Shown piece by piece: positions 4,682 through 6,424 of a stretch of 6,424 bases of DNA. This stretch comes from GCA-003244245 sp050699815 (GTDB taxonomy: Bacteria; Actinomycetota; Actinomycetes; Mycobacteriales; Pseudonocardiaceae): assembly GCA_050699815.1 (NCBI GenBank), contig JBOHFT010000230.1, forward strand, positions 1 to 6,424, in the 5' to 3' direction. A program made the position numbers and the translations under genes. Position 1 is the first letter of the stretch, and each line of letters starts with the position of its first letter. The notes beneath the pieces were generated by a model. That model worked only from the letters and a program-made list of their open reading frames with translations, had not been told where the DNA came from and did no database searches.

Positions 4682-6424
4682 CAGATCCCCGGGATGAGAC
4701 GGACGAGCAGGTCGATCAGGAAGATCCCGACGAACGGGGTGATGATGCCCCCTATGCCGTAGATCAGCAGGTTGCGCCGCAGCAGCGATACCGCCGACGA
4801 CGGCTGGTAGCGCACCCCGCGCAGCGCCAGCGGGATCAGCGCGACGATGATCAGCGCGTTGAACACCACCGCGGACAGGACCGCCGAGCTCGGGCTGGCG
4901 AGCTGCATCACGTTGATCTTGTCCAGCTGCGGGTAGATCCCGGCGAACATCGCGGGGATGATCGCGAAGTACTTCGCCAGGTCGTTGGCGATGGAGAAGG
5001 TGGTCAGCGCGCCGCGGGTGATGAGCAGTTGCTTGCCGATCTCCACCACGTCGATGAGCTTGGTCGGGTCAGAGTCCAGGTCGACCATGTTGCCGGCCTC
5101 CTTGGCCGCGGCCGTCCCGGTGTTCATCGTCATCCCGACGTCGGCCTGGGCGAGTGCCGGTGCGTCGTTGGTGCCGTCGCCGGTCATCGCGACCAGTCGG
5201 CCGCCCTCCTGTTCACGCCGGATCAGCGCCATCTTGTCCTCGGGGGTGGCCTCGGCGAGGAAGTCGTCCACCCCCGCCTGCGCCGCGATGGCCCGCGCGG
5301 TCAGCGGGTTATCGCCGGTGATCATGACGGTCTTGATGCCCATCGCCCGCAGCTCGGCGAACCGCTCGGTCATCCCGGGCTTGACTACATCGGACAGCCG
5401 GATCACGCCGAGCACCCGGGCCCGGCCCGCCACCACCTCGGCGCAGACCAGCGGGGTGGCGCCCTGCTGAGAGACCTCCGCGGTGATCCCGTCCACCTCG
5501 GCAGGCACCGTGCCCCCGTGCTCGCGCACCCAGGCCGTCACGGCACCGGCCGCACCCTTGCGAACCTGCCTGTCCGGGCCGACGTCGATGCCAGACATCC
5601 GGGTCTGCGCGCTGAACGGGACGAATTCCGCGGCCCGCTCGACCTCATCGGGCTCAATGGGCAGGTGGTGCTCGGCCGCGCACAGCTCGATGATGCTGCG
5701 GCCCTCCGGAGTGCCGTCGGCAAGGCTGGACAGCCGCGCCGCGGCGGCCAGCGCGACCAGCAGCGCACCTCCGGCCGGGATCAGCTCGGTGGCCTGCCGG
5801 TTGCCGAAGGTGATGGTGCCGGTCTTGTCCAGCAGCAGCGTGCTCACGTCCCCGGCGGCCTCCACCGCGCGGCCCGAGGTGGCCAGCACGTTGCGCTGCA
5901 CCAGGCGGTCCATCCCGGCGATCCCGATGGCCGACAGCAGGGCACCGATGGTCGTCGGGATCAGGCAGACCAGCAGCGCCACCAGCACGATGACGTCCTG
6001 CAGTCGCCCGGAGTAGCCGGCCATCGGCTGCAAGGCGATCACGGTGAGCAGGAAGATGATCGTCAAGGTGGACAGCAGGATGGTCAGCGCGATCTCGTTG
6101 GGCGTCTTCTGTCGTTGCGCACCCTCGACCAGCGCGATCATCCGGTCGACGAAGGACTCCCCCGGCTTGGAGGTGATCTTCACGATGATCCGGTCGGACA
6201 GCACCGTGGTGCCCCCGGTCACCGACGAGAAGTCCCCACCGGACTCCCGGATCACCGGGGCGGACTCGCCGGTGATCGCCGACTCGTCGACGGTCGCGAT
6301 CCCCTCGACAATGTCACCGTCGCCGGGGATCACCTCACCGGCCTCCACCACCACAAGGTCACCCAGCCGCAGCTCCGCGCCGGGCACCCGGTCTTCGACC
6401 CGTGAGTGGCGATGCGAGCCATGG
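4681..6424 (-). CDS. kdpB: KdpB, catalytic P-type ATPase subunit of the K+ pump (partial, 5' end outside window)
   Basis: 580 residues are visible and the frame is open at the right edge, so roughly the first 100 residues (first membrane helices) are missing; full KdpB is about 680-700. KdpB hydrolyses ATP to drive K+ uptake through KdpA. Counting from the first complete codon (6423), the visible parts are: actuator domain with TGES (51-54); membrane helices around 111-131 and 143-165, with CLIPTTIG (153-160); phosphorylation motif DKTGT (Asp199); nucleotide-binding segment KGAA (289-292); TGDNPLTA (369-376); hinge TGDGTNDAP (414-422); and NDLAKYFAIIPA, with Asp481 and Lys484 matching the membrane Asp/Lys pair of E. 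coli KdpB (Asp583/Lys586). Three more hydrophobic C-terminal segments follow. All catalytic motifs are intact. GTG at 6387 is not the real start, because coding similarity continues upstream of it. The TGA overlaps the kdpC ATG. kdpA and kdpF should lie further right. Confidence 0.97.
   Translation of the reverse strand, partial: HGSHRHSRVEDRVPGAELRLGDLVVVEAGEVIPGDGDIVEGIATVDESAITGESAPVIRESGGDFSSVTGGTTVLSDRIIVKITSKPGESFVDRMIALVEGAQRQKTPNEIALTILLSTLTIIFLLTVIALQPMAGYSGRLQDVIVLVALLVCLIPTTIGALLSAIGIAGMDRLVQRNVLATSGRAVEAAGDVSTLLLDKTGTITFGNRQATELIPAGGALLVALAAAARLSSLADGTPEGRSIIELCAAEHHLPIEPDEVERAAEFVPFSAQTRMSGIDVGPDRQVRKGAAGAVTAWVREHGGTVPAEVDGITAEVSQQGATPLVCAEVVAGRARVLGVIRLSDVVKPGMTERFAELRAMGIKTVMITGDNPLTARAIAAQAGVDDFLAEATPEDKMALIRREQEGGRLVAMTGDGTNDAPALAQADVGMTMNTGTAAAKEAGNMVDLDSDPTKLIDVVEIGKQLLITRGALTTFSIANDLAKYFAIIPAMFAGIYPQLDKINVMQLASPSSAVLSAVVFNALIIVALIPLALRGVRYQPSSAVSLLRRNLLIYGIGGIITPFVGIFLIDLLVRLIPGI
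4686..4690 (-). promoter_or_regulatory. Ribosome binding site of kdpC
   Basis: The minus strand reads GGGGA within the last codons of kdpB, 4 bases before the kdpC ATG. The spacing is short, but together with the TGATG overlap it fits re-initiation after kdpB. Confidence 0.5.

Noticed and set aside
4444..6405. 653-codon open frame on the plus strand opposite kdpB and kdpC
   Set aside because: Low-complexity Arg/Gly/His/Asp/Gln-rich translation with no recognisable domain, fully antisense to well-supported genes; typical GC-rich shadow frame.

Overview
The window comes from a high-GC actinobacterium. Third-position G/C is very strong in the real genes, GTG starts are common, and the acylphosphatase and SMC start closely resemble mycobacterial/pseudonocardial proteins. 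The order Pseudonocardiales is a reasonable guess, but it is inference. All supportable genes lie on the minus strand, so transcription runs from right to left. The plus-strand open frames, some over 400 codons, are GC-rich shadows of these genes.

From right to left, the first region (6424 to 824) is the downstream part of a potassium-transport operon in the order kdpB (5' end cut by the window edge), kdpC, kdpD, kdpE. The KdpB ATPase subunit and the KdpC chaperone subunit belong to the KdpFABC high-affinity K+ pump. KdpD/KdpE form the sensor kinase/response regulator pair that normally switches the operon on under K+ limitation or osmotic stress. The genes are packed tightly: kdpB and kdpC share a TGATG, kdpD and kdpE share a GTGA, and kdpC and kdpD are adjacent or slightly overlapping. 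This suggests one transcript with translational coupling. kdpF, kdpA and the operon promoter would lie to the right, outside the window.

The second region (823 to 403) has no intact gene. It holds a degraded SpoU/TrmH-type RNA methyltransferase gene that keeps two recognisable motifs in different frames, has lost its centre and C-terminus, and has no usable start. Between this remnant and the next gene lies a compact cluster of inverted repeats (about 419-502), including a 10-bp-stem palindrome and a second copy of its sequence in inverted orientation.

The third region (402 to 1) holds acyP (acylphosphatase) and then, across an 81-bp gap, the first 15 codons of smc (chromosome segregation ATPase). 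acyP-smc adjacency is known from mycobacteria, so this is probably conserved core chromosome. The kdp block and the methyltransferase remnant sit immediately upstream of it.

I found no evidence for a wholly new system. The items most worth a second look are the repeat cluster with its mutually exclusive hairpins, the methyltransferase pseudogene at the junction, and the ambiguous kdpD start. All family assignments are by reading motifs; no searches were run.
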